A DNA stretch of 64,000 bases from Pseudomonas sp. MH9.2 (GTDB lineage Bacteria > Pseudomonadota > Gammaproteobacteria > Pseudomonadales > Pseudomonadaceae), in contig NZ_CP133784.1 of the NCBI RefSeq assembly GCF_034353875.1, forward strand, positions 1,922,001 through 1,986,000, read 5' to 3'. The notes under the pieces are model-generated. The model made no database searches and was not told the DNA's origin. It saw only the letters and a list, made by a program, of their open reading frames with translations. Shown here piece after piece: positions 54,851-64,000 of this stretch. The translations under genes and the position numbers were made by a program. Within the stretch, counting starts at the first letter, position 1, and every line of letters begins with the position of its first letter.

Positions 54851-56103
54851 CCAGGAATCTTAAATCGGCGTTTTTCAGCGCCTTGCTGGTGCTGGCAGTC
54901 GCCTACCCGATCCTCGGCCTCAAGCTGGAAATCGTCGGCGTCAATCTGGCTGTCATTGGCACCAGCACCACAACCTTGTTCGCCATTTTCGCCTGCGCTG
55001 TTGCGATGTTCCTGCGGGTATTGTTCCACGAACCTATCGCCGCGGCCTGGCGTTCGACGCCAAGCATGCCGCTGATTCCAGCCAAGGCCAGCAACTTCCT
55101 GACCCTGCCTTCGACTCAGCGCTGGATCATCCTTGGCTTGATTCTGGTGGCGCTGGTCTGGCCGTTCTTCGGCTCGCGCGGGGCGGTGGATATCGCCACA
55201 CTGATCCTGATCTACGTGATGCTCGGCCTTGGCCTGAACATCGTGGTCGGTCTGGCCGGTCTGCTCGATCTGGGTTATGTCGGCTTCTACGCCGTCGGCG
55301 CCTACACCTATGCCCTGCTCTCGCATTACTACGGACTCGGTTTCTGGATCTGCTTGCCGATTGCCGGGATGATGTCAGCGCTGTTTGGCTTTCTCCTCGG
55401 TTTCCCGGTGTTGCGTCTGCGCGGTGACTACCTGGCGATCGTGACCCTCGGTTTCGGCGAGATCATCCGTCTGTTGCTGCGTAACCTGACAGGCCTTACC
55501 GGTGGCCCGAACGGCATCAGTAACATCCCGAAACCGACCCTGTTCGGCCTGACGTTCGAGAAAACGGCGGCTGAAGGCATGCAGACCTTCCACGAGTTCT
55601 TCGGCATCGCCTACAGCTCGGTGAACAAGGTGATTTTCCTGTATCTGGTCGCGCTGTTGCTGGCCCTGCTGGCGTTGTTCGTCATCAACCGCTTGCTGCG
55701 CATGCCCATTGGTCGTGCCTGGGAAGCCTTGCGTGAAGACGAAATCGCCTGCCGCGCACTGGGTCTTAACCCGACCATCATCAAGCTTTCGGCCTTCACC
55801 CTTGGCGCCTGCTTTGCCGGTTTCGCCGGTAGCTTCTTCGCGGCTCGCCAAGGTCTGGTGACCCCGGAGTCATTCACCTTCATCGAGTCGGCGATCATCC
55901 TCGCCATCGTCGTGCTGGGAGGGATGGGCTCGCAACTGGGGGTAATCCTCGCCGCCGTGGTGCTGATCCTGATGCCTGAATTGATGCGTGATTTCAGTGA
56001 ATACCGAATGTTGATGTTCGGCGCCCTGATGGTGCTGATGATGATCTGGCGTCCACAAGGTCTGCTGCCCATGCAACGTCCCCATATGGAGCTGCAGCGA
56101 TGA
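54847..56103 (+). CDS. livM: Branched-chain amino acid ABC transporter permease LivM
   Basis: This is the second permease subunit, of 418 residues, also called BraE. The N-terminal 100 residues include an extra pair of helices and DUF3382-like sequence seen in Pseudomonas and enteric LivM. The permease core follows, with [20 protein letters not shown] and [20 protein letters not shown]. The loop [19 protein letters not shown] contacts the ATPases. ATGA overlaps join it to livH and livG. Confidence 0.93.
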   Translation: MTRNLKSAFFSALLVLAVAYPILGLKLEIVGVNLAVIGTSTTTLFAIFACAVAMFLRVLFHEPIAAAWRSTPSMPLIPAKASNFLTLPSTQRWIILGLILVALVWPFFGSRGAVDIATLILIYVMLGLGLNIVVGLAGLLDLGYVGFYAVGAYTYALLSHYYGLGFWICLPIAGMMSALFGFLLGFPVLRLRGDYLAIVTLGFGEIIRLLLRNLTGLTGGPNGISNIPKPTLFGLTFEKTAAEGMQTFHEFFGIAYSSVNKVIFLYLVALLLALLALFVINRLLRMPIGRAWEALREDEIACRALGLNPTIIKLSAFTLGACFAGFAGSFFAARQGLVTPESFTFIESAIILAIVVLGGMGSQLGVILAAVVLILMPELMRDFSEYRMLMFGALMVLMMIWRPQGLLPMQRPHMELQR

Positions 56104-56867
56104 CCCGTCCGATTCTGCAAGTCAGCGGCCTGTGCATGCGCTTTGGCGGCTTGTTGGCGGTCAATGGCGTCGGCCTGACCGTTAATGAAAAACAAGTGGT
56201 GTCGATGATCGGTCCGAACGGTGCCGGCAAAACCACCGTATTCAACTGCCTGACCGGTTTCTACAAACCCACGGCGGGCAGCATCCTGCTCGACGGCGAA
56301 GCGATCGAAGGCCTTGCCGGCCATCAAATCGCCCGCAAAGGCGTGGTGCGTACCTTCCAGAACGTGCGTCTATTCAAGGAAATGACGGCAGTGGAGAACT
56401 TGCTGGTTGCCCAGCATCGTCACCTCAACACCAATTTCCTGGCAGGCCTGTTCAAAACCCCGGCGTTCCGCAAGAGCGAGCGTGAGGCGATGGAATACGC
56501 GGGGCACTGGCTGGAGCAGGTCAACCTCAAGGAGTTCGCCAACCGCCCTGCCGGCACCCTGGCCTACGGTCAGCAACGCCGTCTGGAAATCGCCCGCTGC
56601 ATGATGACCCGCCCGCGCATCCTGATGCTCGACGAGCCGGCAGCCGGTCTGAACCCGCGCGAAACCGAAGACTTGAAAGCGCTGATCGGCGTGTTGCGCA
56701 ATGAGCACAACGCCACGGTGTTGCTGATCGAACACGACATGAAGCTGGTCATGAGCATCTCCGACCATATTGTTGTGATCAATCAGGGCTGTCCCCTGGC
56801 AGACGGCACGCCTGCACAGATCCGTGATAATCCTGAAGTAATCAAAGCCTACCTGGGGGAAGCGTAA
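56100..56867 (+). CDS. livG: Branched-chain amino acid ABC transporter ATPase LivG
   Basis: This ATPase of 255 residues energises uptake; the Pseudomonas name is BraF. Walker A is GPNGAGKTT (about 38-46), the signature region is [15 protein letters not shown] (the family's usual AYGQQRR in place of LSGGQ), Walker B is [13 protein letters not shown], and the His-switch is in IEHDMKLVM. All catalytic motifs are present. It is followed directly, with no gap, by livF. Confidence 0.94.
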   Translation: MTRPILQVSGLCMRFGGLLAVNGVGLTVNEKQVVSMIGPNGAGKTTVFNCLTGFYKPTAGSILLDGEAIEGLAGHQIARKGVVRTFQNVRLFKEMTAVENLLVAQHRHLNTNFLAGLFKTPAFRKSEREAMEYAGHWLEQVNLKEFANRPAGTLAYGQQRRLEIARCMMTRPRILMLDEPAAGLNPRETEDLKALIGVLRNEHNATVLLIEHDMKLVMSISDHIVVINQGCPLADGTPAQIRDNPEVIKAYLGEA

Positions 56868-57569
<702 letters not shown>

Positions 57570-57582
57570 GCCTGCGCTTCAA

Positions 57583-57611
57583 AAAAAAACGGCCTGCGGG
57601 CCGTTTTTTTA
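57583..57611. terminator. Bidirectional intrinsic terminator after livF
   Basis: AAAAACGGCC and GGCCGTTTTT pair around TGCG, with eight or more A on one side and seven T on the other. It can end livF on the plus strand and the LysR gene (stop 57641) on the minus strand. Confidence 0.9.
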
Positions 57612-57640
57612 TGCGCAACGCGCCACTCGGGACGGCTGCT

Positions 57641-58549
57641 TCAGAGCCGTTCCAATGCGGTGCTGCTGCGCTCGAACCAGCCCAAGAGGTAATCCGCCAG
57701 TACTTTCGTGCGTCGGGGCAAGCCGCCTTCATAGGGATGCACCAGATACAACGGTGAACTGCGTGTCTGATAATCGCGCAGCAGCCAGCGCAGGCGACCG
57801 TCATTGATCTCGGCATGCACCATGTAGGAAGGCAGTCGCGCTATTCCTGCACCCACCAGTGCGCCCTTCTTCAACAGGCTATAGTGGTTACTGGCAAAAG
57901 GACCGGCCACGTGCACGCGCATCAATTGGTGCTCTTGATGGTAGAGCCACTCCTCGCGCCCCTTGTAGTGGCTGTTTAGCAGGCAACGGTGCTCACTCAA
58001 CGCCATGGGATGAGTCGGCTCCCCGCAACGCTCAAGATAGGCCGGGCTGGCACAGGTCAATTCCTGCATGGCCAGCAGCGGTTTGGCGACCAGGCGCTCA
58101 TCGCTGCCTACGCTGGAGCGAATGGCCAGGTCGAATCCATCCCGGTGCAGGTCGCGAAAACCGTTGTTCAGCTCCAGTTCGACCTGCACCAGTGGGTACT
58201 CTTGGGAAAACTCCATCAGCAAACCTTCGAAAAACGTTTCGCCCAACGACACTGGCACCGTAATCCGCACCGCACCGGACACTTCATCCTGCAATCGGGC
58301 CAGTGCTTGCCGGGCTCGCTCGACCTGTGTGATCAGCGCCCTGGCTTGGGGCAACAGGGCAGCACCCGCTGCGGTCAGGCTCAAACGACGCGTGGTGCGA
58401 TGCAGCAACACCACTGAGTAACTGGTTTCCAGAAACTTGATGCGCTTGGACAACTGGCCTTTACTGCACCCAAGCCGTTGCGCGGCCAAGGTAAAACTGC
58501 CCGCTTCGATCAAGACGGCAAACGCCGCCAGATCATCCATTTCACTCAT
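57641..58549 (-). CDS. LysR-family transcriptional regulator
   Basis: This protein of 302 residues has a winged helix-turn-helix (VLIEAGSFTLAAQRLGCSKG, then QLSKRIKFLETSYSVVLLHR, about 11-51) and an effector-binding domain of the CrgA/AaeR group (about 88-290). It is divergent from the short-chain dehydrogenase gene, with 106 bases between the starts, a layout typical of a LysR protein controlling its neighbour. ATG 58540 is an alternative start. The ligand is unknown. Confidence 0.88.
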   Translation of the reverse strand: MSEMDDLAAFAVLIEAGSFTLAAQRLGCSKGQLSKRIKFLETSYSVVLLHRTTRRLSLTAAGAALLPQARALITQVERARQALARLQDEVSGAVRITVPVSLGETFFEGLLMEFSQEYPLVQVELELNNGFRDLHRDGFDLAIRSSVGSDERLVAKPLLAMQELTCASPAYLERCGEPTHPMALSEHRCLLNSHYKGREEWLYHQEHQLMRVHVAGPFASNHYSLLKKGALVGAGIARLPSYMVHAEINDGRLRWLLRDYQTRSSPLYLVHPYEGGLPRRTKVLADYLLGWFERSSTALERL

Positions 58550-58655
58550 TCAATTGTTTCCTTTTGAAAACCAAAGGTTGCCCATTAGCACGCTTATCGA
58601 CGGGAAAAAGCCACCTTACACTGCAGCTTCATCCACTCTCTTAAAGGACTGCACG

Positions 58656-59255
58656 ATGAAAATTCTCTTGATTGGCGCCAACGGAACCATTGGCTCAGCG
58701 ATCTACCAGGAACTGGCCTCGCGTCACGAGGTCGTAAAAATCGGCCGTACCAGCGGCGATTTCCAGGTGGATATTAGTGACAGCGCCTCAATCAGAAAAC
58801 TATTCGAACGGACAGGTTCATTCGATGCACTGGTGTGCGCGGCCGGGAATGTAAACTTCGTGCCCTTGGCAAAAATGACTGAAAAAGACTTTGCATTGGG
58901 TCTTCAGGACAAATTGATGGGCCAGGTCAATCTGCTGTTAATCGGCCGCGACTTTGCCAACGACGGTGCCTCGTTCACCTTCACCACTGGCATTACCAGC
59001 CACGACCCGATCCGTACTGGCGCGTCGGCCAGCCTGGTGAATGCTGCAATCGATGGTTTTGTTTGTGCAGCGGCCATCGAACTGCCTCGCGGCTTACGGG
59101 TAAATTCAGTCAGCCCGAACGTGGTGCTGGAGTCGATGGCGGGTTATGCGCCCTACTTCCGCGGCTTCAAGCCGGTTCCGGTAGCGGATGTGGCGCTGGC
59201 TTACGCGAAAAGTGTCGAAGGATTGCAGACGGGGCAGACCTATCACGTCGGCTGA
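58656..59255 (+). CDS. Short-chain dehydrogenase-like protein lacking the YxxxK motif
   Basis: This protein of 199 residues belongs to the short SDR group related to Lin1944. The cofactor motif is LIGANGTIGSAI (5-16), and VDISDSASIR and LVCAAGNVNFVPL follow as usual. Where normal SDR enzymes have Tyr-xxx-Lys, this one reads RTGASASLVNAAIDGFV, so the classical catalytic pair is absent, a feature of this subgroup. It binds NAD(P) by prediction, and the substrate is unknown. The start was moved to ATG 58656; AAAGGA stands upstream. It is the probable target of the divergent LysR gene. Confidence 0.8.
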   Translation: MKILLIGANGTIGSAIYQELASRHEVVKIGRTSGDFQVDISDSASIRKLFERTGSFDALVCAAGNVNFVPLAKMTEKDFALGLQDKLMGQVNLLLIGRDFANDGASFTFTTGITSHDPIRTGASASLVNAAIDGFVCAAAIELPRGLRVNSVSPNVVLESMAGYAPYFRGFKPVPVADVALAYAKSVEGLQTGQTYHVG

Positions 59256-59314
59256 AGCCCTTGTGATCAGGCAGCAGGGTCAGTACCGTGGCGCAACTTG
59301 TTTGGAGACCGACC

Positions 59315-59986
59315 ATGTTCGCCGCCCGTTCCGTTTTGATGTTTGCCCTGCTGCCAGTCTTTGCCGGGTGTCAGATGTTCAACGCAAAGCCCGAGACCCC
59401 CAATGCCGGCCTGCCTCGTATGCAAGGCGACCTGATCGGCGAAGGCGGTCAGTTGCTGTTCCAGCCGTGCAATGAACAGCGCCGGTTTGTGGTCAAGGAC
59501 GGTGGCAATACTGGCGTTCTCCAGGAAGCCGCAGGTCTGGCGGCTCGCAAAGGCAAGCTGTTCGCTGACCTGCGCGGCAGTTTCGCTGCGGGCACAACGC
59601 CCGGCACCGATGGGCAACTTAATCTGCAACAACTCTATCGTGTCGAACGTTCGGGGGCGGCCTGTGACGACGCCAACTTCAAACGCCTGACCCTGCACGC
59701 CAATGGCAATGGCCCGGCGTGGAACATCAACGTCAGCGGCAAGGGCATGGTCCTTGAGCGCGAAGGCAAAGAGCCGTTGGCCCTGCCCTTCCTTGAAGAG
59801 CAATTGCCGGATGGCCGTTTCAACCTGAGCAGCGAAGCCAATGATCAGCACATAGAGCTGTGGGTTGCGCCCCAGCGTTGTGTCGATCCTGTCGACGGTT
59901 CTGTGCAGCATTTAACCGCCGAATTGCGCATCAATGGGCAGATCCAGCGTGGTTGCGCCTATTACGGTGGCTTACGCAACGACTGA
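59315..59986 (+). CDS. Lipoprotein, COG3650-like
   Basis: This protein of 223 residues has a lipoprotein signal peptide ending in the lipobox LPVFAGC, with the lipidated Cys at about residue 19. The mature part has two similar beta-rich halves (GQLLFQPCNEQRRFVVKDGG near the start and QHIELWVAPQRCVDPVDGS near the end), with paired cysteines. This resembles outer-membrane COG3650 proteins of unknown role. Position +2 after the Cys is Gln, so sorting to the outer membrane is expected. The start at ATG 59315 is fixed by the signal peptide, with GGAG upstream. Confidence 0.75.
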   Translation: MFAARSVLMFALLPVFAGCQMFNAKPETPNAGLPRMQGDLIGEGGQLLFQPCNEQRRFVVKDGGNTGVLQEAAGLAARKGKLFADLRGSFAAGTTPGTDGQLNLQQLYRVERSGAACDDANFKRLTLHANGNGPAWNINVSGKGMVLEREGKEPLALPFLEEQLPDGRFNLSSEANDQHIELWVAPQRCVDPVDGSVQHLTAELRINGQIQRGCAYYGGLRND

Positions 59987-60082
59987 TTCCGCCGGTTGGC
60001 CGCTTTTTGCCTGACGGAAACCCCGCGAACCGGCTTATAATTGCCGGTTCGCGTAAAGCTGGCCCGGATACTGGACCCTGTC

Positions 60083-61693
60083 ATGTTACGAATCACCGAA
60101 TTCAAGCTGCCAATCGATCACCCGGAAGAAGACCTGCGACCTGCACTCTTGCAGCGCCTGGGCATCGACAGCGATGAACTGCTCGACTTCACTCTGTTCA
60201 AGCGCAGCTACGACGCGCGGAAAAAATCCTCTGAGCTGTGCTTCATCTACACCATCGATTTCACCGTGCGTGATGAAGCCGCTCTGCTGCATACGTTCGC
60301 CGATGATCGTCACATCGGTCCGGCGCCGGATGTCAGCTACAAGGTCGTAGGACACGCACCAGAAGGCTTGAGCGAACGGCCGATCGTGGTCGGCTTTGGC
60401 CCCTGCGGGATTTTCGCCGGATTGCTGCTGGCGCAGATGGGCTTCAAACCGATCATTCTGGAGCGCGGCACTGAAGTCCGCCAGCGCACCAAGGACACGT
60501 GGGGCCTGTGGCGCAAGAATGTGCTCAACCCTGAATCCAACGTGCAATTCGGTGAAGGTGGCGCCGGAACCTTCTCCGACGGTAAGCTTTACAGCCAGAT
60601 CAAGGACCCGAAATTTCACGGACGCAAGGTGCTGCACGAGTTCGTCAAAGCCGGTGCCCCCGAGGAAATCCTCTACGTCAGCAAACCGCACATCGGCACC
60701 TTCCGCCTGACCGGCGTGGTCGAACACATGCGCCATCAGATTGAAGCACTCGGCGGCGAAGTGCGCTTCCAGCAGCGAGTCACAGACGTCCTGATCGATA
60801 ATGGACAGTTGCAAGGCGTGGTGCTCGGCAGTGGCGAGCAAATCAACTCGAAGCATGTGATTCTGGCGCTGGGACACAGTGCGCGTGACACCTTCCGGAT
60901 GCTCCACAGCCGTGGCGTGTACATGGAAGCCAAACCGTTTTCGGTCGGGTTCCGTATCGAACACCCACAATCGCTCATCGACCGCGCACGCCTGGGCAAA
61001 TACGCCGGCCACCCAAAACTGGGGGCGGCCGACTACAAACTGGTGCACCACGCCAAGAACGGTCGGTCGGTGTACAGCTTTTGCATGTGCCCTGGCGGCA
61101 CCGTGGTGGCCGCGACTTCCGAGCCCCACCGCGTGGTCACCAACGGCATGAGCCAATACTCACGCAACGAGCGCAACGCCAACTCCGGGATTGTGGTCGG
61201 CATCACGCCGGAAGACTATCCAGGCGGCCCGCTGGCAGGGATCGAGTTGCAGGAGCGACTGGAGTCCCACGCGTACATTCTGGGCGGCAGCACCTATGAG
61301 GCGCCCGCGCAGCTGGTGGGCGACTTCATTGCCGGCAAGGCCTCCACCGCGCTGGGCAGTGTTGAACCGTCCTACAAACCCGGCGTAAAACTGGTGGACC
61401 TGGCCGACGCCCTGCCCGCTTACGCCATCGAAGCGATTCGTGAAGCGTTGCCGGCGTTCGACAAGCAGATCAAAGGTTTCTCGCTACACGATGCGGTGTT
61501 GACCGGGATCGAGACCCGCACCTCGTCGCCGCTGCGCATTACCCGTGACGCCACCCTGCAGAGTCTGAACGTCAAAGGTCTGTTCCCGGCCGGTGAAGGC
61601 GCCGGGTATGCCGGTGGCATTCTGTCTGCCGGGGTCGACGGTATTCGCGTTGCCGAAGCGCTGGCGCGGGATATGTTGGGAATCGTGGAGTAA
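60083..61693 (+). CDS. FAD-dependent dehydrogenase (COG2509)
   Basis: This uncharacterised flavoprotein of 536 residues has an N-terminal region of about 85 residues with a ferredoxin-like pattern, then the FAD-binding motif VVGFGPCGIFAGLLLAQMG (near 95-113), ERGTEVRQRTKDTWGLW, and FGEGGAGTFSDGKLYSQ. Further marks are CPGGTVVAATSEP and the end motif GLFPAGEGAGYAGGILSAG. The family is widespread in bacteria, with no agreed substrate. The start is ATG 60083 (MLRITEFKLPI). It converges with the next gene, with 26 bases between stops. Confidence 0.85.
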   Translation: MLRITEFKLPIDHPEEDLRPALLQRLGIDSDELLDFTLFKRSYDARKKSSELCFIYTIDFTVRDEAALLHTFADDRHIGPAPDVSYKVVGHAPEGLSERPIVVGFGPCGIFAGLLLAQMGFKPIILERGTEVRQRTKDTWGLWRKNVLNPESNVQFGEGGAGTFSDGKLYSQIKDPKFHGRKVLHEFVKAGAPEEILYVSKPHIGTFRLTGVVEHMRHQIEALGGEVRFQQRVTDVLIDNGQLQGVVLGSGEQINSKHVILALGHSARDTFRMLHSRGVYMEAKPFSVGFRIEHPQSLIDRARLGKYAGHPKLGAADYKLVHHAKNGRSVYSFCMCPGGTVVAATSEPHRVVTNGMSQYSRNERNANSGIVVGITPEDYPGGPLAGIELQERLESHAYILGGSTYEAPAQLVGDFIAGKASTALGSVEPSYKPGVKLVDLADALPAYAIEAIREALPAFDKQIKGFSLHDAVLTGIETRTSSPLRITRDATLQSLNVKGLFPAGEGAGYAGGILSAGVDGIRVAEALARDMLGIVE

Positions 61694-61719
61694 ACACCCA
61701 TACGGGAGCGGGCCTGGAT

Positions 61720-62814
61720 TCAAATCCCCGCCCGCAACACCCCTTCCGGCAAGGCCTCGCCCCGTTCGGCGCAGGCCGTCACGCTGTCGATCAATCCAGC
61801 CAAATCATAGCCTTGGGCCCGCAACCAGTCCTGATCGTAATAGGTCGTCGCGTAGCGCTCTCCTCCATCACACAAAATGGCCACGATAGACCCGGACTCT
61901 CCGGCGTTGACCATTTCCCGGGCCGCCAGCAGTGCACCGATCAGGTTGGTCCCACTCGATCCGCCTACCCGTCGGCCTAAACGCAGCGCGAGGTAGTGCA
62001 TGGCCGCCAGCGACAAGGCATCAGGCACCTTGACCATCGCGTCGATCACCTTGGGCAGGAACGAGGCTTCCACCCTGGGCCGGCCAATGCCTTCGATCCG
62101 CGAGCCGCAGTCCAGGCGCAAGCTCGCGTCACCGCTCCGGTAATAGTCAAAGAACACTGACCGCTCGGCATCAGCGCACAACACCCGCGTGCAGTGCTGG
62201 CGATAGCGCACGTAGCGCCCCAGCGTCGCGGTGGTGCCCCCTGTGCCAGGACTTGATATCAACCAGCTGGGTTCGGGGTAACGCTCGAAGCGCAGCTGCT
62301 GGAAGATCGACTCGGCGATGTTGTTATTCGCCCGCCAGTCGGTGGCTCGTTCAGCATAGGTGAACTGATCCATGAAGTGCCCGCCGCTTTCATGGGCCAG
62401 ACGCTCGGACTCGGCATAGATCTGCGTCGGGTCCTGCACCAAGTGGCTTTTGCCCCCATAAAAGGCAATTTGCGCGATCTTTTCCTGGGACGTGCTAGCG
62501 GGCATGACCGCAATGAACGGCAAACCCAGCAAGCGCGCAAAGTAGGCCTCGGAAATCGCCGTGGAACCGCTGGACGCTTCGATCACCGGGGCCCCGGCTT
62601 TAAGCCAGCCATTGCACAACGCATACAGGAACAGCGAACGCGCCAAGCGATGCTTGAGGCTGCCGGTCGGGTGACTGGACTCGTCCTTGAAGTACAGTTC
62701 GATGCCGGGCAAGCCGGGCAATTCCACAGGGATCAAATGGGTGTCGGCGCTGCGCTGAAAATCCGCTTCGATAATGCGGATCGCTTCACGGGCCCAGTGA
62801 CGGTTATCGCTCAT
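61720..62814 (-). CDS. PLP-dependent cysteine synthase-like enzyme (Cds1 type)
   Basis: This fold-type II PLP enzyme of 364 residues shows the Schiff-base Lys in [11 protein letters not shown] (about residue 54), the substrate loop [12 protein letters not shown], and a cofactor phosphate loop at [14 protein letters not shown]-terminal [12 protein letters not shown] and [16 protein letters not shown] are marks of the Cds1-like group, whose members produce hydrogen sulfide from cysteine or act as cysteine synthases; which activity this one has cannot be told. It is a single gene with a normal start at ATG 62814. Confidence 0.83.
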   Translation of the reverse strand: MSDNRHWAREAIRIIEADFQRSADTHLIPVELPGLPGIELYFKDESSHPTGSLKHRLARSLFLYALCNGWLKAGAPVIEASSGSTAISEAYFARLLGLPFIAVMPASTSQEKIAQIAFYGGKSHLVQDPTQIYAESERLAHESGGHFMDQFTYAERATDWRANNNIAESIFQQLRFERYPEPSWLISSPGTGGTTATLGRYVRYRQHCTRVLCADAERSVFFDYYRSGDASLRLDCGSRIEGIGRPRVEASFLPKVIDAMVKVPDALSLAAMHYLALRLGRRVGGSSGTNLIGALLAAREMVNAGESGSIVAILCDGGERYATTYYDQDWLRAQGYDLAGLIDSVTACAERGEALPEGVLRAGI

Positions 62815-63115
62815 TATCAGGTTCTCTTTGAGTCAAACATGTTCAAGGGCACAACAACACGTTACACCCTGAGCCGCAGAGTAAAAGAAGTGGCTGCAGG
62901 CTGACTCACAACCAGAATCCGGACACCAATTCTAAGAAAGTTCCCACAAGTGCAACAGGTACAGTCGCGACGCAATTAGTTACATAACTGCTAGGCTTTT
63001 TTTGACTTCTACTCGCACGCACACATATATAACAAAAAAGAATATAACTTTTGTTTTAACAACTAACGGTAAGGGTTAGGGTGTCAGTCCTTTTGAACCA
63101 TCATGGAGAGTGACC
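62815..63115. other. Intergenic region upstream of nhaA
   Basis: No gene. It holds divergent starts for the PLP enzyme and nhaA. AT-rich sequence at 62990-63060 contains the likely nhaA promoter. Confidence 0.4.
63002..63031 (+). promoter_or_regulatory. Probable sigma-70 promoter of nhaA
   Basis: TTGACT (63002-63007) and TATATA (63026-63031) are 18 bases apart, a good match to -35 and -10 boxes, about 85 bases before the start codon. Confidence 0.5.
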
Positions 63116-64000
63116 TTGCCTCTGCGTAGCACATTCACGCGTTTCTTTCAGATGGAAGCGGCCAGCGGCCTGTTACTGATCGCTGCGGCAGCGCTGGCCC
63201 TGATCATCAACAATTCACCCTTGGCCTGGTTGTACAACGGCCTGCTAGACGTACCCGTGGTTGCACAGGTCGGCGCACTGAAAATCGCCAAGCCTCTGCT
63301 GCTGTGGATCAACGACGGGCTGATGGCCCTATTCTTCCTGCTGATCGGGCTTGAGGTCAAACGCGAGGTACTGGAAGGCCATCTGTCCAAAGCATCGCAA
63401 ATTGTCCTGCCGGGTGCAGCAGCAATCGGCGGCATGGTGGTCCCCGCCCTGATTTTCTGGGCCCTGAACAAGGACGATCCCTCAGCGCTCAGCGGGTGGG
63501 CAATCCCGATGGCCACCGACATCGCTTTCGCCCTGGGCGTGCTGGCGTTACTCGGCAAACGGGTGCCGGTATCGCTCAAGCTGTTCCTGATGACCCTGGC
63601 GATCATCGACGACCTGGGGGCGATCATCGTGATCGCGCTGTTTTACTCCGGCGAAATGTCGAGTTTGTCGCTGATGTTGGCAGCGCTGTCCATCGTCGCC
63701 TTGATTGCGATGAACAGATTGGGGGTGATCAAGCTCGGACCGTATCTGATTATCGGATTGCTGCTCTGGGTCTGCGTACTCAAAAGCGGCGTGCACGCGA
63801 CATTGGCCGGTGTGGTGCTGGCTTTCTGCATCCCGTTGCGAACCAAAAATGCAGAGTCCTCGCCGCTGCTGACCCTGGAGCATGCGCTGCACCCGTGGGT
63901 CGCCTTTGGCATCCTCCCGCTCTTCGCGTTCGCCAATGCGGGCTTACCGCTCAGCGGCGTGACACTCGAGAGTTTCACTCATCACGTGCCAATGGGCATC
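63116..64000 (+). CDS. nhaA: Na+/H+ antiporter NhaA, 3' end beyond the window
   Basis: This is the first 295 residues of the inner-membrane NhaA antiporter, which exchanges two protons for one sodium ion. It starts with TTG 63116, with GGAGAG 6 to 11 bases upstream. The sequence has the family marks: [20 protein letters not shown] in TM1, [26 protein letters not shown] with the conserved Asp of TM4, and [16 protein letters not shown] with the paired Asp that bind sodium in TM5. The coding frame is open to the last base. About 100 residues should follow outside the window. Confidence 0.92.
   Translation, partial: MPLRSTFTRFFQMEAASGLLLIAAAALALIINNSPLAWLYNGLLDVPVVAQVGALKIAKPLLLWINDGLMALFFLLIGLEVKREVLEGHLSKASQIVLPGAAAIGGMVVPALIFWALNKDDPSALSGWAIPMATDIAFALGVLALLGKRVPVSLKLFLMTLAIIDDLGAIIVIALFYSGEMSSLSLMLAALSIVALIAMNRLGVIKLGPYLIIGLLLWVCVLKSGVHATLAGVVLAFCIPLRTKNAESSPLLTLEHALHPWVAFGILPLFAFANAGLPLSGVTLESFTHHVPMGI

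Noticed and set aside
61705..61740. GGATTTGAATCC on the minus strand, tRNA T-arm-like
   Set aside because: It lies in the last codons of the PLP enzyme gene, and no anticodon or acceptor stem can be drawn around it.

Overview
The window reads as a Pseudomonas chromosome, most like the fluorescens group. It carries tandem fadD1/fadD2 genes followed by a lipase and a PhaJ-type hydratase, a 36-residue CcoM-like cbb3 oxidase subunit, rapA, hrpA, a FabH2-type ketoacyl-ACP synthase and a full branched-chain amino acid ABC operon, all with GC-rich Pseudomonas-like codon use. Family and species assignments come from reading the translations; no database search was run.

Bases 1 to about 24,130 are accessory DNA. 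The first part is a metal module: a CopD-type membrane protein cut by the window edge, a wrecked DmeF-like cation diffusion facilitator, a DUF1289 gene with an internal stop, a small Met/Cys/His-rich secreted protein, and an intact copper/silver export operon (outer-membrane channel, adaptor fused to a CusF-like domain, CusA-type pump, CusF-like chaperone) whose genes overlap by 4 bases. From about 9,000 to 24,130 is a patchwork island: an antitoxin without its toxin, two DUF5710 proteins, a MITE-like palindromic element beside an IS66 tail, a 673-residue predicted PD-(D/E)XK nuclease of unknown role, several small or broken genes, a short ORF with the end of a tyrosine recombinase, and a Hachiman anti-phage pair (hamA nuclease, hamB helicase). 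The island ends inside a mechanosensitive channel gene that has lost its 5' part.

Bases 24,130 to 64,000 look like core chromosome. In order: an EamA exporter, azoreductase, a LysR regulator with an alpha/beta hydrolase, periplasmic cyclophilin, an ABC exporter, a FemAB/GNAT-like protein, a FabH2-type synthase behind a perfect 8-bp inverted repeat, hrpA, fadD1, fadD2, lipase, phaJ, ccoM, two small conserved genes, rapA and a spinster-like MFS carrier. A 726-residue protein with the tubulin/FtsZ GTPase motifs follows, then DUF2288, livJ-livHMGF, a LysR/SDR divergent pair, a lipoprotein, an FAD-dependent dehydrogenase, a PLP-dependent cysteine synthase-like enzyme and the start of nhaA.

The two loci most worth follow-up are the tubulin/FtsZ-like protein at 49,528-51,708 and the stand-alone nuclease at 11,411-13,432. 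The Hachiman pair is a known system. Several perfect palindromes upstream of core genes look like uncharacterised operators.
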